Assembly (NCBI RefSeq): GCF_011752935.1
Contig: NZ_VWWO01000001.1
Coordinates: forward strand, 3,100,001-3,164,000
DNA: 64,000 nt
DNA from: Chitinophaga sp. Cy-1792
Lineage (GTDB): Bacteria; Bacteroidota; Bacteroidia; Chitinophagales; Chitinophagaceae
Reading direction: 5' to 3'
Shown: positions 9,503 to 17,470 of the stretch, in pieces
Numbering within the stretch: the first letter of the stretch is position 1
Layout of the letters: every line of letters begins with the position of its first letter
The notes under the pieces: model-generated
What the model was told of the DNA's origin: nothing
The model's database searches: none
Seen by the model: only the letters and a program-made list of their open reading frames with translations
Translations under genes and position numbers: made by a program

Positions 9503-9540
9503 AAAAGAGCGGATGGCCGAAGGCCATCCGCTCTTTTGAT
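9500..9540 (-). terminator. Terminator-like hairpin, minus-strand side
   Basis: Perfect 19-bp stem, ATCAAAAGAGCGGATGGCC (9500-9518) and its complement at 9522-9540, with a GAA loop. On the minus strand the tip reads C(TTCG)G, the extra-stable tetraloop, which suits termination of the minus-strand secreted-protein gene ending at 9556. Confidence 0.75.
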
Positions 9541-9555
9541 AAAAGATAAAAAAGA

Positions 9556-10581
9556 TTATGATTTAGTCGTTTTCTTCTTCTGCGGAACCGTAGCCGGAGC
9601 AGCAGTACCCGTTCCCGTTGCCTCATCATAGCTTTGCGGATTGGTCATGCTTTTCTTCTTCACGTCCATTGGCGCCGGTACTGGCGGTCCCTGGCCGATT
9701 GGAATTGCATCGTGGAAGATTTTTTCTACGTGCATCCATTTACCCATCATCCATTTAAAGCCTTCGTAATCCATATCGGAGACATAGGTGAACTTTTTTT
9801 CAGGCTCATTGGATTCAGAAATCAGGTGATCGAAGATGATCATTTCCTTTTCCTTATTAAAATTGAGGCTGATACTGCTTTCCTTCTTATACTCCAGGAT
9901 AAAGCGGTTTCTGACAGGCTTTGGCGTACTATCCTGCGAGAAACTGAAGAACGGACCACCAAAGACAGGCTGCCCATTTTTGAATGTCAGCATATCCACG
10001 ATTTTCTTTTGGCTGCGTGGATTGTTGGCATCCCATCCGAAGAGGGTATAAAATTCCTGGTTAAAATAGTGGCGTTGTTCTATATGATAATACAGGCAAC
10101 CGTACCAGGATTTGTTATCCGTGATGGTGTCGGTATTGGTCATGTAGTCAGAGTTATCGAATAGCGGAAACAGCTTTAGCTGTCCGTCCGGTGTATTCAT
10201 CTGAATGGCGCCATAGTGGCGATAGAAGCCGTTTTCGCGTTCAAGTGCCCAGGAGAAGATGCGGAAACTGCTGTCGGCCGGATATTGGATGGAAATGGTA
10301 CGAAGTGAGTCGAACGGAAAGCGGAATGAATTTTTATTTTTCAGGGCTTTCACGAGCATGGGAATGAACGCATCACATGCATGCTGACGACCGTCGTCAC
10401 CTTTTCCCAGGAATATTTCCTGGCTGAGCTGTTTCAGTGTATCCTGGTAATGTCTGAGGCTGGAGCGGGCCGCAGGGTCCAGTCCTGCTGTGGCAGGAGC
10501 GGAAGCTGGCACGCGGGTCTGCGCCTGGCTGGTATAGGTGGCGCTGCAGAGCAGCAGGAATAATATCAGTTTTTTTACCAT
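9556..10581 (-). CDS. Secreted protein of unknown function
   Basis: 341 aa with a clear signal peptide (MVKKLILFLLLCSATYTSQAQ). The middle is rich in aromatic residues (FYRHYGAIQMNTPDG, WYGCLYYHIEQRHYF). The C-terminal 50 residues are Pro, Ala, Thr and Lys rich (GPPVPAPMDVKKK, KKKTTKS) and probably disordered. I see no catalytic motif and recognise no family. It is the last gene of the long minus-strand run that contains heptose and glycosyltransferase genes, 26 bp after gmhB. That placement suggests, without proving, a periplasmic or surface role in the same pathway. Confidence 0.75.
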   Translation of the reverse strand: MVKKLILFLLLCSATYTSQAQTRVPASAPATAGLDPAARSSLRHYQDTLKQLSQEIFLGKGDDGRQHACDAFIPMLVKALKNKNSFRFPFDSLRTISIQYPADSSFRIFSWALERENGFYRHYGAIQMNTPDGQLKLFPLFDNSDYMTNTDTITDNKSWYGCLYYHIEQRHYFNQEFYTLFGWDANNPRSQKKIVDMLTFKNGQPVFGGPFFSFSQDSTPKPVRNRFILEYKKESSISLNFNKEKEMIIFDHLISESNEPEKKFTYVSDMDYEGFKWMMGKWMHVEKIFHDAIPIGQGPPVPAPMDVKKKSMTNPQSYDEATGTGTAAPATVPQKKKTTKS

Positions 10582-10607
10582 ACTTATTATACGGATATAC
10601 GCTTAAA

Positions 10608-11129
10608 TTATTGTATGGACCTGGCATAATCGAGCAGGGTATCAAAGCGCTCGTCTATGAGTGGGTGCGGCAAGGTGATTTCAGGATGGGTGGAGGCGAT
10701 GAAAATGGTTTTCATGCCCAGGTTTCTGCCAAACTGCATATCACTCATGGAGTTACCTACGATGACGGATTCTGTAAAAGAGATGTCGGGATGGTCCATG
10801 AGTGCCATGTAGGCCATGCCGGTTTGTGGTTTACGGCAGGGGCTATCATTGTTGACTTCCGGGCAATAGTAGATTTTATCGATATGACCGCCTGCTTTTT
10901 TAATTTCGGCCATCATTTTAGAGTGGATGCCTTCTAACCCGCTATGGGTAAGGAGTCCGCGACCTATACAGCGTTGATTGGTAACGATGATGATACGATC
11001 GAAGGCTTTAGTGAGCATTGGCATAGCTTCCAGTGCGCCATCGCTGAAGCGGAACATATCCCAGCCAAGCACGTACCCGTCTGTAATTTCATCGTTGATG
11101 ACACCGTCTCTGTCAAGGAATAAAGTCAT
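10608..11129 (-). CDS. gmhB: D,D-heptose 1,7-bisphosphate phosphatase (HAD family)
   Basis: 173 aa HAD-IIIA phosphatase. The nucleophile motif FLDRDGVIN is at residues 4-12, motif II is IIIVTNQ, and motif III/IV is CRKPQTGM plus VGNSMSDMQFG. Expected reaction: removal of the C7 phosphate of D-glycero-D-manno-heptose 1,7-bisphosphate, giving the 1-phosphate used by HddC just upstream. In many GmhB proteins a zinc site is built from a Cys/His cluster before the RKP motif. Here only two Cys remain (YYCP and SPCRKP) and no His lies between them, so the zinc site looks reduced. It lies 9 bp after hddC. Confidence 0.85.
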   Translation of the reverse strand: MTLFLDRDGVINDEITDGYVLGWDMFRFSDGALEAMPMLTKAFDRIIIVTNQRCIGRGLLTHSGLEGIHSKMMAEIKKAGGHIDKIYYCPEVNNDSPCRKPQTGMAYMALMDHPDISFTESVIVGNSMSDMQFGRNLGMKTIFIASTHPEITLPHPLIDERFDTLLDYARSIQ

Positions 11130-11138
11130 AATGCTGAT

Positions 11139-11834
11139 TTATGGCTGCTGGGCTTTTACGAAAGCATAGTAATCTTCCGGGATACCGATATCGATGAAAT
11201 AGATATCGCTTATAAAGCCGAATAGTTGTTGTGATGCTGCCATTGGCTCCAGTACTTCTTTTTCGAAGGAGAACTTTGCAGGCAGGGCCAGACTTTTCAG
11301 GTAGCTGGCGCTGGTGAGGTAGATGCCTCCGTTGATCAGGCCTGCTTCCATGAATTGTTTTTCACGGAAGGCGGTAATCTGTTGCTGGTCGTTGAGCGTT
11401 ACAGTTCCATACCTGTCGAAATTTGTCATTGGCTTGAGTGCCAGTGATAAATTGCTGTGGTGGCTGGTATGGAAGGCATCAAATGCTGGCAGGCTGATAT
11501 CGAAATAGGTATCTCCGTTGACAATAAAAATATTATCTCTCTCTACCTTATCCAGCGCATATACAATACCACCGCCGGTTCCCAGCGGTTCCGGTTCTGT
11601 GGCAAATGAAATACGAAGTGGTTGCGGGTTGTTATTACACCAGTCAATTACCTGATCTGCCAGATATCCAAGGGAGAGAATTACATGTGTAACTCCTTGT
11701 TGGTGAAGGTATTGGATGAGATAATACAGAAAAGGTTGGTCGCCAACAGGGGCCATGCATTTAGGTTTGTCGGCCACTGCGTCGCGGAGCCTGGTACCCA
11801 GGCCTCCTGCCAGTACAATACATTCGGTTGTCAT
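11139..11834 (-). CDS. hddC: D-glycero-alpha-D-manno-heptose 1-phosphate guanylyltransferase
   Basis: 231 aa sugar-nucleotide transferase. The nucleotide-binding signature is LAGGLGTRLRDAVADKPKCM (residues 8-27), followed by EPLGTGGG (residues about 82-89) and the metal-binding IVNGDTYFDI. Reaction: heptose 1-phosphate plus GTP gives GDP-heptose, the activated donor for surface glycans. The assignment to HddC rather than a generic hexose-1-phosphate transferase rests on its neighbours hddA, gmhA and gmhB. Its start overlaps the stop of gmhA (TGATG), pointing to translational coupling. Confidence 0.85.
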   Translation of the reverse strand: MTTECIVLAGGLGTRLRDAVADKPKCMAPVGDQPFLYYLIQYLHQQGVTHVILSLGYLADQVIDWCNNNPQPLRISFATEPEPLGTGGGIVYALDKVERDNIFIVNGDTYFDISLPAFDAFHTSHHSNLSLALKPMTNFDRYGTVTLNDQQQITAFREKQFMEAGLINGGIYLTSASYLKSLALPAKFSFEKEVLEPMAASQQLFGFISDIYFIDIGIPEDYYAFVKAQQP

Positions 11835-12409
11835 CAGGCGAAGAGATTATTTTCTACTATTTCGCAGATAATATGTCCGACGGTGATATGTGCTTCCTGG
11901 ATGCGCGGGGTATCCGTAGAAGGCATATTGAGGAGGAAGTCGGAGCCTTCCTTCATTTTGCCGCCCGTTTGCCCGGTCATGCTGACAACGATCATTCCTT
12001 GTTCTCTGGCTACTTTCATCGCTTCGATAATGTTGGAAGAGTTGCCGGAGGTGGAGATGCCGACGAGGACATCACCAGGGCGGCCGATTCCGCGAAGGAT
12101 TCGGGCGTAAACCTGGTCGTAGCCGTAGTCGTTGCCAACGGCGGTCATATAGGAAGAATTGCAATGCAATGCTTCTGCGTAAAGGGGAGTACGGTCTTTG
12201 TAGAACCTGCCGGAGAATTCAGCGGCGAGGTGTTGTGCATCGGCAGCGCTGCCACCGTTGCCACAGAAGAGAATTTTATGATCAGCTTTGAGGCTGTTGG
12301 TGATTGTTTCTGCCACCTGGTGTATGGTTTCCAGCAGTTGTTCGTCCTGGCATATAGCCTCTTTCACGGAGATGCTGGCTTTCAGTCTGTTCGCTATTTC
12401 TTGCTTCAT
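11834..12409 (-). CDS. gmhA: Sedoheptulose 7-phosphate isomerase
   Basis: 191 aa SIS-domain isomerase. It carries FCGNGGSAADAQHLAAEFSG (residues about 49-68), the family signature, and GISTSGNSSNI for phosphosugar binding. The C-terminal part includes the expected HITVGHIICEIVE helix. Reaction: D-sedoheptulose 7-phosphate to D-glycero-D-manno-heptose 7-phosphate, the first committed step of heptose nucleotide synthesis. It works with hddA, 14 bp upstream in transcription order. Confidence 0.92.
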   Translation of the reverse strand: MKQEIANRLKASISVKEAICQDEQLLETIHQVAETITNSLKADHKILFCGNGGSAADAQHLAAEFSGRFYKDRTPLYAEALHCNSSYMTAVGNDYGYDQVYARILRGIGRPGDVLVGISTSGNSSNIIEAMKVAREQGMIVVSMTGQTGGKMKEGSDFLLNMPSTDTPRIQEAHITVGHIICEIVENNLFA

Positions 12410-12423
12410 CTGCTAAAGTTAAG

Positions 12424-13443
12424 TTAGATGCTCCAGGTTTGAACACCGTTATTGGTAAAATGGTAACGTTTAACATCTCCGCCGAATTTGTTAAGGGCGT
12501 CTACTACAGGGAACCTGGTATTTTTCGGGCAGTAGAAGATCATGAAACCGCCACCGCCTGCACCGGAGATTTTGCCTCCGCTGGCGCCGGCTTTGCGGGC
12601 AGCTTCGTAGATTTCGTCCAGTTGTGGGTTGGAGATACCGTGTGCCATTTTCTTTTTCTGTTCGAAGCCATAGTCGAGGATTTCACCGATTTTATCGATG
12701 GTGCCTCTGAGGAGGGCTTCTTTCATCATTACTGATTGTTCTTTCAGATGATGCATGGCAGCGATGCTGTCGTCTTTCTTTTCGTTGACGTTTTTCTGTT
12801 GTTCGGAGATGATCGTGGAAGACAGGCGGCTGGTGCTGGTGTAGAAGAGCACGAGGTTATTTTCCAGTTCATGCAGGTAAACGTCTTTGATGCGGAGTGG
12901 GTTGACGATGACTTTGTCGCCGTAGAATTCCATGAAGTTGACCCCACCAAATGTGGCGGCGTATTGGTCTTGTTTACCGCCGGCCTGTTGGAGGTCTTCT
13001 CTTTCGATGGAATAGGCGAGGTGAGCCATGTCATATTCACCCAGCGGGAGTTTGAGCCATTCGGCGAAAGCGCCGAGAACGGCTACCACCAGGGTGGAGG
13101 AAGTGCCGAGGCCGGAGCCCGGAGGAGCGTCTACGTAGGTGGTGAGTCTGAACCCGGAAGGAAGTTTACCATAGTCTTTGAAGATACGGTTCACGACACC
13201 TTTCAGTATATCCAGTTTACCATCTAACGGCAATGGGTATACGGCGTCGTAGGAGAGGGATTCTCTTCTGTCGGCCGATTCAAAGATGACTTTATTTTCT
13301 GTCAGCGGTTCGATGGAAGCGCGGGCATATAAAGAGATGGTGGCATTGAGGATAGCGCCGCCGTATAAGTCCGAATAAGGACTTACATCAGTGCCGCCAC
13401 CGGCAAGGCCTATACGTAGAGGAGCTTTACTTCTGTAAATCAC
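12424..13443 (-). CDS. hddA: D-glycero-alpha-D-manno-heptose 7-phosphate kinase (GHMP family)
   Basis: 339 aa GHMP-type sugar kinase. It has an N-terminal substrate motif RIGLAGGGTDVSPY (residues 10-23), the glycine-rich ATP loop PPGSGLGTSSTLV (residues about 105-117) and a C-terminal GGKISGAGGGGFM motif. It phosphorylates C1 of heptose 7-phosphate. Together with gmhA, gmhB and hddC this completes the route to GDP-heptose. The HddA identity, rather than another GHMP kinase such as fucokinase, follows from the REDLQQAGGKQDQYAATFGG segment and the cluster. Confidence 0.88.
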   Translation of the reverse strand: MIYRSKAPLRIGLAGGGTDVSPYSDLYGGAILNATISLYARASIEPLTENKVIFESADRRESLSYDAVYPLPLDGKLDILKGVVNRIFKDYGKLPSGFRLTTYVDAPPGSGLGTSSTLVVAVLGAFAEWLKLPLGEYDMAHLAYSIEREDLQQAGGKQDQYAATFGGVNFMEFYGDKVIVNPLRIKDVYLHELENNLVLFYTSTSRLSSTIISEQQKNVNEKKDDSIAAMHHLKEQSVMMKEALLRGTIDKIGEILDYGFEQKKKMAHGISNPQLDEIYEAARKAGASGGKISGAGGGGFMIFYCPKNTRFPVVDALNKFGGDVKRYHFTNNGVQTWSI

Positions 13444-13470
13444 GCCTGGTTTGGGTTTAGATATTTGTGT

Positions 13471-14613
13471 TTAGATTTCGCCGGCTAATTTATGAATTTC
13501 TGAGGCGAGGCGGTGCCAGGAGTACTTTAATTTTTCTTCCTTGACGGCTTCGGTCATATCAGCTTCATGGTTGCCGGTATAATATTTTTCGATGGCAGCA
13601 GCGATGCTTGCTGGCTCAGGATCGGCCTGAAAGCCAACGATACCATCGGGCACCATTTCTGTGAGTCCGCCTACTTTCGTAACTACCATTGGTTTGTTGA
13701 AGTGGTAGGCGATCTGTGAGATACCGCTCTGGGTGGCACTTTTATAAGGTTGTACTACCAGGTCGGCGGCACAGAAGTAGTTTTTAACTGCTTCAGTAGG
13801 AATGAAGTCGGTGTGCATGATGACACGGTCGCCGAGTTGCAGTTCCTGCAGTAATTGCTGGTAGGGGGCTGCATCTTCAAAAAATTCGCCGGCAACGATG
13901 GCATGTACGTCCATGTTCTTCATCTTTTCATCTGCCATGGCTTTGAGCAGGAGATCCAGGCCTTTGTAGGCGCGGATGAATCCAAAGAAGAGGATATATT
14001 TTTTTTCTGGTTGCAATCCAAGGTTTGCTCTGGCGGCTTCTTTAGAGATATGCTCCCCATAATTATCGTAGATAGGATGGGGGATGAGAGAAGCAGGTTT
14101 TGTTGGTTCAAACACGCGGAGATCGTTGAGCACAGACTGGCTCATGGCGATAAAGGCATCCACGGGTTTGAGGAAGTATTTGGTGAAAGGTACGTCACCG
14201 GGACGTTTTTCGTGTGGTACTACGTTGTCGAGGATAGAAATAACCTTGGTATGGTTTTTCTTTTTTCCCATGCGTAATATGGTGCCAAAAGCAGGTCCCA
14301 TGATGGGCAACCAGAATTTGATCAGGATATAGTCCGGGTTCATTTTACGGATCATTCGGGCTACTTTGATCCAGTTAAGTGGATTCACAGAGTTGAGTAC
14401 CCGTTTGATATGTAAGTGAGCCGGTGCGGGATCGGTTGAGAACTGGCTTTTTCCTGGATAGAGGAATTCAGGGTATTGCACGGTGAACGTGAATATTTCC
14501 ACGTCATGGCCTTCCTGTTGCAGTTCTTCGGCGAGGCGTTCGTTATAAGCAGCCAGCCCACCCCGGAAAGGGTAGGCTGTGCCGACAATAAGTATTTTCT
14601 TTTTCTGAGCCAT
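13471..14613 (-). CDS. GT4-family glycosyltransferase
   Basis: 380 aa with a GT-B fold. The N-terminal acceptor domain begins ILIVGTAYPFRGGLAAYN, the linker helices are followed by the donor domain with KKYILFFGFIRAYKGLDLLL (residues about 205-224), and the GT4 acidic motif region is QSGISQIAYHFNKPMVVTKVGG. Donor and acceptor cannot be deduced. It directly precedes the GDP-heptose genes in transcription order, so transfer of heptose is an attractive inference, but hexose donors are equally possible by sequence alone. It acts at the cytoplasmic face; no membrane span is seen. Confidence 0.88.
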   Translation of the reverse strand: MAQKKKILIVGTAYPFRGGLAAYNERLAEELQQEGHDVEIFTFTVQYPEFLYPGKSQFSTDPAPAHLHIKRVLNSVNPLNWIKVARMIRKMNPDYILIKFWLPIMGPAFGTILRMGKKKNHTKVISILDNVVPHEKRPGDVPFTKYFLKPVDAFIAMSQSVLNDLRVFEPTKPASLIPHPIYDNYGEHISKEAARANLGLQPEKKYILFFGFIRAYKGLDLLLKAMADEKMKNMDVHAIVAGEFFEDAAPYQQLLQELQLGDRVIMHTDFIPTEAVKNYFCAADLVVQPYKSATQSGISQIAYHFNKPMVVTKVGGLTEMVPDGIVGFQADPEPASIAAAIEKYYTGNHEADMTEAVKEEKLKYSWHRLASEIHKLAGEI

Positions 14614-14655
14614 TGTTATATATCGTTCGCGGCCTTTACTGGTGGCCGTGTGGCA

Positions 14656-15609
14656 TTATTTAGCGTTGTTCATTCTTTCCTCAACGAGGTAGTGGTTGCG
14701 TTCGCTGGCGTTTCTGGTAACCAGTTCGCCGATAAATCCGGTCAGGAACAGCTGTGAACCTATGATCATGCTCAGGAGGGCGAGGAAGAAGATAGGTCTG
14801 TCTGTCATGTTGTATTTATCGTAGAAGATTTTAGCTAAGCTGAGATAGCCTGCGATGATAAATCCGACGAAGAAGAACAGGGAACCGAGTGCACCGAAGA
14901 AGTGCATGGGTCTTTTCCCGAACTTGCTGATAAACATGATAGTAGCGAGGTCGAGGAAGCCATTTACGAAGCGTTCCAGGCCGAATTTGCTGGTACCATA
15001 TTTACGGGCGCGGTGTTCTACTACTTTCTCGCCGATGTTACGGAAACCGTTCCATTTGGCGATAACAGGAATATATCGGTGCATTTCCCCATAAACCTCT
15101 ATGGACTTCACGACTTTTTTGCGGTAGGATTTGAGGCCGCAGTTCATGTCATGGAGTTTTACGCCACTCATACGGGTGGTGGTGTAGTTATAGAGTTTGG
15201 AGGGCAGATTTTTGGTAACGGCGTTATCGTAGCGTTTCTTTTTCCAGCCGCTGACGAGGTCGTAGCCGTCTTCTACAATCATTTTGTAGAGTTCGGGGAT
15301 TTCGTCGGGGCTATCCTGGAGGTCGGCGTCCATGGTGATGACAACATCGCCCTGGGCGGCGGCGAAGCCTTCGTTGAGGGCTGCGGATTTGCCGTAGTTG
15401 CGTTGGAATTTGATGCCTTTGATGTTAGGGTTTTCGGTACCGAGTTGCTGGATTACCTGCCAGGAGGTGTCGGTGCTGCCATCATCCACCATCCATACCT
15501 CGTAGGTATAGTTGTTGGCTTGCATGACGCGATCTATCCAGGCTGCCAGCTCCGGTAATGATTCTTCTTCGTTTTTTAAAGGAACGATGACGGATATGTT
15601 CAGGCTCAT
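14656..15609 (-). CDS. GT2-family membrane glycosyltransferase (dolichyl-phosphate-mannose synthase/ArnC type)
   Basis: 317 aa from the ATG at 15609, which follows a good ribosome-binding sequence (AGGAG) 8-9 bp upstream; a longer frame to 15696 would run into the previous gene. It has a GT-A domain with ISVIVPLKNEEESLPEL (residues about 4-20), DDGSTDTSW, and the DXD-like ITMDADLQDSPDE. Two membrane spans follow near the C-terminus (FFGALGSLFFFVGFIIAGYL; FFLALLSMIIGSQLFLTGF). Such enzymes load a sugar onto a polyprenyl phosphate carrier at the inner membrane. It is transcribed between a DUF4199 gene and the GT4 gene. Sugar specificity unknown. Confidence 0.88.
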   Translation of the reverse strand: MSLNISVIVPLKNEEESLPELAAWIDRVMQANNYTYEVWMVDDGSTDTSWQVIQQLGTENPNIKGIKFQRNYGKSAALNEGFAAAQGDVVITMDADLQDSPDEIPELYKMIVEDGYDLVSGWKKKRYDNAVTKNLPSKLYNYTTTRMSGVKLHDMNCGLKSYRKKVVKSIEVYGEMHRYIPVIAKWNGFRNIGEKVVEHRARKYGTSKFGLERFVNGFLDLATIMFISKFGKRPMHFFGALGSLFFFVGFIIAGYLSLAKIFYDKYNMTDRPIFFLALLSMIIGSQLFLTGFIGELVTRNASERNHYLVEERMNNAK

Positions 15610-15655
15610 TATTATTTTCTCCTTGAAATAGAATATTGCTGTATTGAGCGTATAA

Positions 15656-16132
15656 TTATTTTTTTCTTGATGCCACCGCTGCGCCGACCAATGCAAAAAC
15701 AGCTCCGAATACCAGTGGATAGAAGATACCGGTGCCGATCATCACGGGGAAGAAGCTTTTCCTGTTCATCTCCAGTTGTTCATCTATCTGGCTTTGGGAC
15801 ATGTGCTGTGCAATCATATCCTGCCGGGCCAGTTCCAGGTTATGTTCCCTGGCAGCCGGGTTGACGATATACACGAGCGCTGTGCCCATTACGGTAATCA
15901 AAGCTACTACTACAGCGGTTCTGAAGCCGGTGGCAAATATAGTCCCAAAGGTGGCTGTTTTATCTTGTTTTGCATAGGCAATACATGACACGATCACTCC
16001 GATGAGGAGGATGGGCATTCCGATCATTTTGGCCCAGCTTTGGGTATCCAGGTGTAAGATAACCAGAATTAAAGAAAGAACGATAATAACGAGGGCTGTA
16101 ATCAACCCATATTTAACATGTTTTTTTTCCAT
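15656..16132 (-). CDS. DUF4199 membrane protein
   Basis: 158 aa with about four membrane spans (for example LITALVIIVLSLILVILHL and FRTAVVVALITVMGTALVYIV, and a last one near VFGAVFALVGAAV). This pattern and the internal YAKQDKTATFGTIFATGF loop fit the DUF4199 family, common in Bacteroidota and of unknown function. It lies 46 bp before the GT2 gene and 28 bp after the dihydroorotase-like gene, so it is probably co-transcribed with both. A role in carrier-lipid or glycan handling is only a guess from position. Confidence 0.8.
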   Translation of the reverse strand: MEKKHVKYGLITALVIIVLSLILVILHLDTQSWAKMIGMPILLIGVIVSCIAYAKQDKTATFGTIFATGFRTAVVVALITVMGTALVYIVNPAAREHNLELARQDMIAQHMSQSQIDEQLEMNRKSFFPVMIGTGIFYPLVFGAVFALVGAAVASRKK

Positions 16133-16160
16133 CAGGTATTAATTAGGTGATGACCGGGGG

Positions 16161-17420
16161 CTATTTAAACAGCTGGCCGTTGTTTACTACAGCTACAGGT
16201 TTACCTTTCAGCTCGCTTCCGATAAAGGCTGAGTTTTTAGACCTGGAGGCGATGTCTGCTTCGGTGAATGTCCATTGCTGGTCAGGATTGAAAACGGTCA
16301 GGTTAGCGACGGCACCTTCCTGGATAGCAGGCTGGGTGAGGCCGAAGATCTGACGTGGTTTTTCGGAGAGCATAGCCAGCAGCTGTTCGAGCGGTACTTC
16401 CGGCAGGTGCTTGCGCAGTACGCCGAAGGTGCTTTCGAGGCCGATCATACCATTTTTTGCATATTCGAACTCCAGTACTTTAGCGTCCCAGTCCTGTGGC
16501 AGGTGATGTGTGGCGAAGCAGTCGATAATACCGTCTTTAACGGCGTCCTGCAGGGCTTTAACATCATCATCGGTACGCAGCGGAGGATTTACTTTAAAAT
16601 TGGAATCGTAGTCCATCAGGGCAGCCTCGGTAAGGGAAAGGTGGTAAGGTGCTACGGAGCAGGTAACCTTGATACCTTCTGCTTTGGCCCTGGCAATGAG
16701 TTCTACAGATTTACGTGTAGAGATGCCCGTTATGTGGAGGCGGGAATCGGTATACTTTGTCAGTTCAAGATCGCGCTGGATAATGAGTTCTTCGGCGAGG
16801 GCCGGTTTGCCGGGCATACCCAGTCTGGTAGAGTAGATACCTTCGTTCATCAGGCCATGGGCAGATATGCTGGTATCATCCGGGAGCTGGATTAGCGTGC
16901 CGTTAAAGGCTTTGATATACTGGAGGGCTTTCAGGAGCAGGCCGGGAGACTGAATAGGTTTCCAGCCGTCGGAGAAAGCTACAGCACCGGCTTCATGCAT
17001 TTCGTACATTTCTGCGATGCCAGTGCCTTCCAGGTTTTTGGTAGCGGCGCCGATAGGGAGTACATTGACTACGCTGTGGCGCGATTTACTGAGTACATAT
17101 TCGACTTGTGGTTTGGTATGAAGCGCTGGCTGGGTGTTAGGAACCACCATGACAGTAGTATAACCACCTTTAGCAGCTGCCTGAATACCGGAATTGAGAT
17201 CTTCCTTATGTTCCTGGCCGGGATCGCAGAAATGAGAGAAAATATCCATCCAGCCGGCGGAAACATGCAGGTTGTCGCCCGAAATTACCGAGGCATGGCT
17301 GTCTTCCAGGTGATTAGCGATCTGTTGGATGACACCGTTATGAATGGAAATGTCTTTTTGCTGCCCGTGGAAAGGAGAAGAAGGCGCTAAAATCTTTACG
17401 TTTTTGAGTAATATGTGCAT
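16161..17420 (-). CDS. Dihydroorotase homologue with degenerate metal site
   Basis: 419 aa from the ATG at 17420. The overall amidohydrolase fold is clear: N-terminal beta domain (LLKNVKILAPSS), barrel with SAGWMDIFSHFCDPGQEHKE (residues 54-73), GGYTTVMVVPNTQP, GLMNEG, and C-terminal GAVANLTVFNP. The catalytic pattern is not. The first metal motif reads DIFSH where active enzymes have DxHxH. The later HxED-type His is replaced in LPDDTSIS, the HVST-type His is Gly in HITGIST, and the catalytic Asp of ATDHAP is His in ATHHLP. A non-catalytic subunit that supports aspartate transcarbamoylase, or a new function, would fit. A -7 box TATTTTTG (minus strand, 17461-17454) places transcription start between 17420 and 17456, supporting the shorter start. 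Confidence 0.85.
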   Translation of the reverse strand: MHILLKNVKILAPSSPFHGQQKDISIHNGVIQQIANHLEDSHASVISGDNLHVSAGWMDIFSHFCDPGQEHKEDLNSGIQAAAKGGYTTVMVVPNTQPALHTKPQVEYVLSKSRHSVVNVLPIGAATKNLEGTGIAEMYEMHEAGAVAFSDGWKPIQSPGLLLKALQYIKAFNGTLIQLPDDTSISAHGLMNEGIYSTRLGMPGKPALAEELIIQRDLELTKYTDSRLHITGISTRKSVELIARAKAEGIKVTCSVAPYHLSLTEAALMDYDSNFKVNPPLRTDDDVKALQDAVKDGIIDCFATHHLPQDWDAKVLEFEYAKNGMIGLESTFGVLRKHLPEVPLEQLLAMLSEKPRQIFGLTQPAIQEGAVANLTVFNPDQQWTFTEADIASRSKNSAFIGSELKGKPVAVVNNGQLFK

Positions 17421-17453
17421 CTGTATGTACTGAGCTTTATATCGAAACCGATC

Positions 17454-17461
17454 CAAAAATA
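17454..17461 (-). promoter_or_regulatory. Candidate -7 promoter element of the dihydroorotase/glycan run
   Basis: TATTTTTG on the minus strand matches TAnnTTTG, the Bacteroidota -7 consensus. It lies 34 bp before ATG 17420. No clear TTTG is seen at the -33 distance. It sits in the gap to the divergent plus-strand gene. Confidence 0.5.
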
Positions 17462-17470
17462 CAGTCGCAA

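Noticed and set aside
14902..15558. Open frame of 218 codons on the plus strand
   Set aside because: Antisense to the GT2 gene, which has clear catalytic motifs and a good ribosome-binding site.
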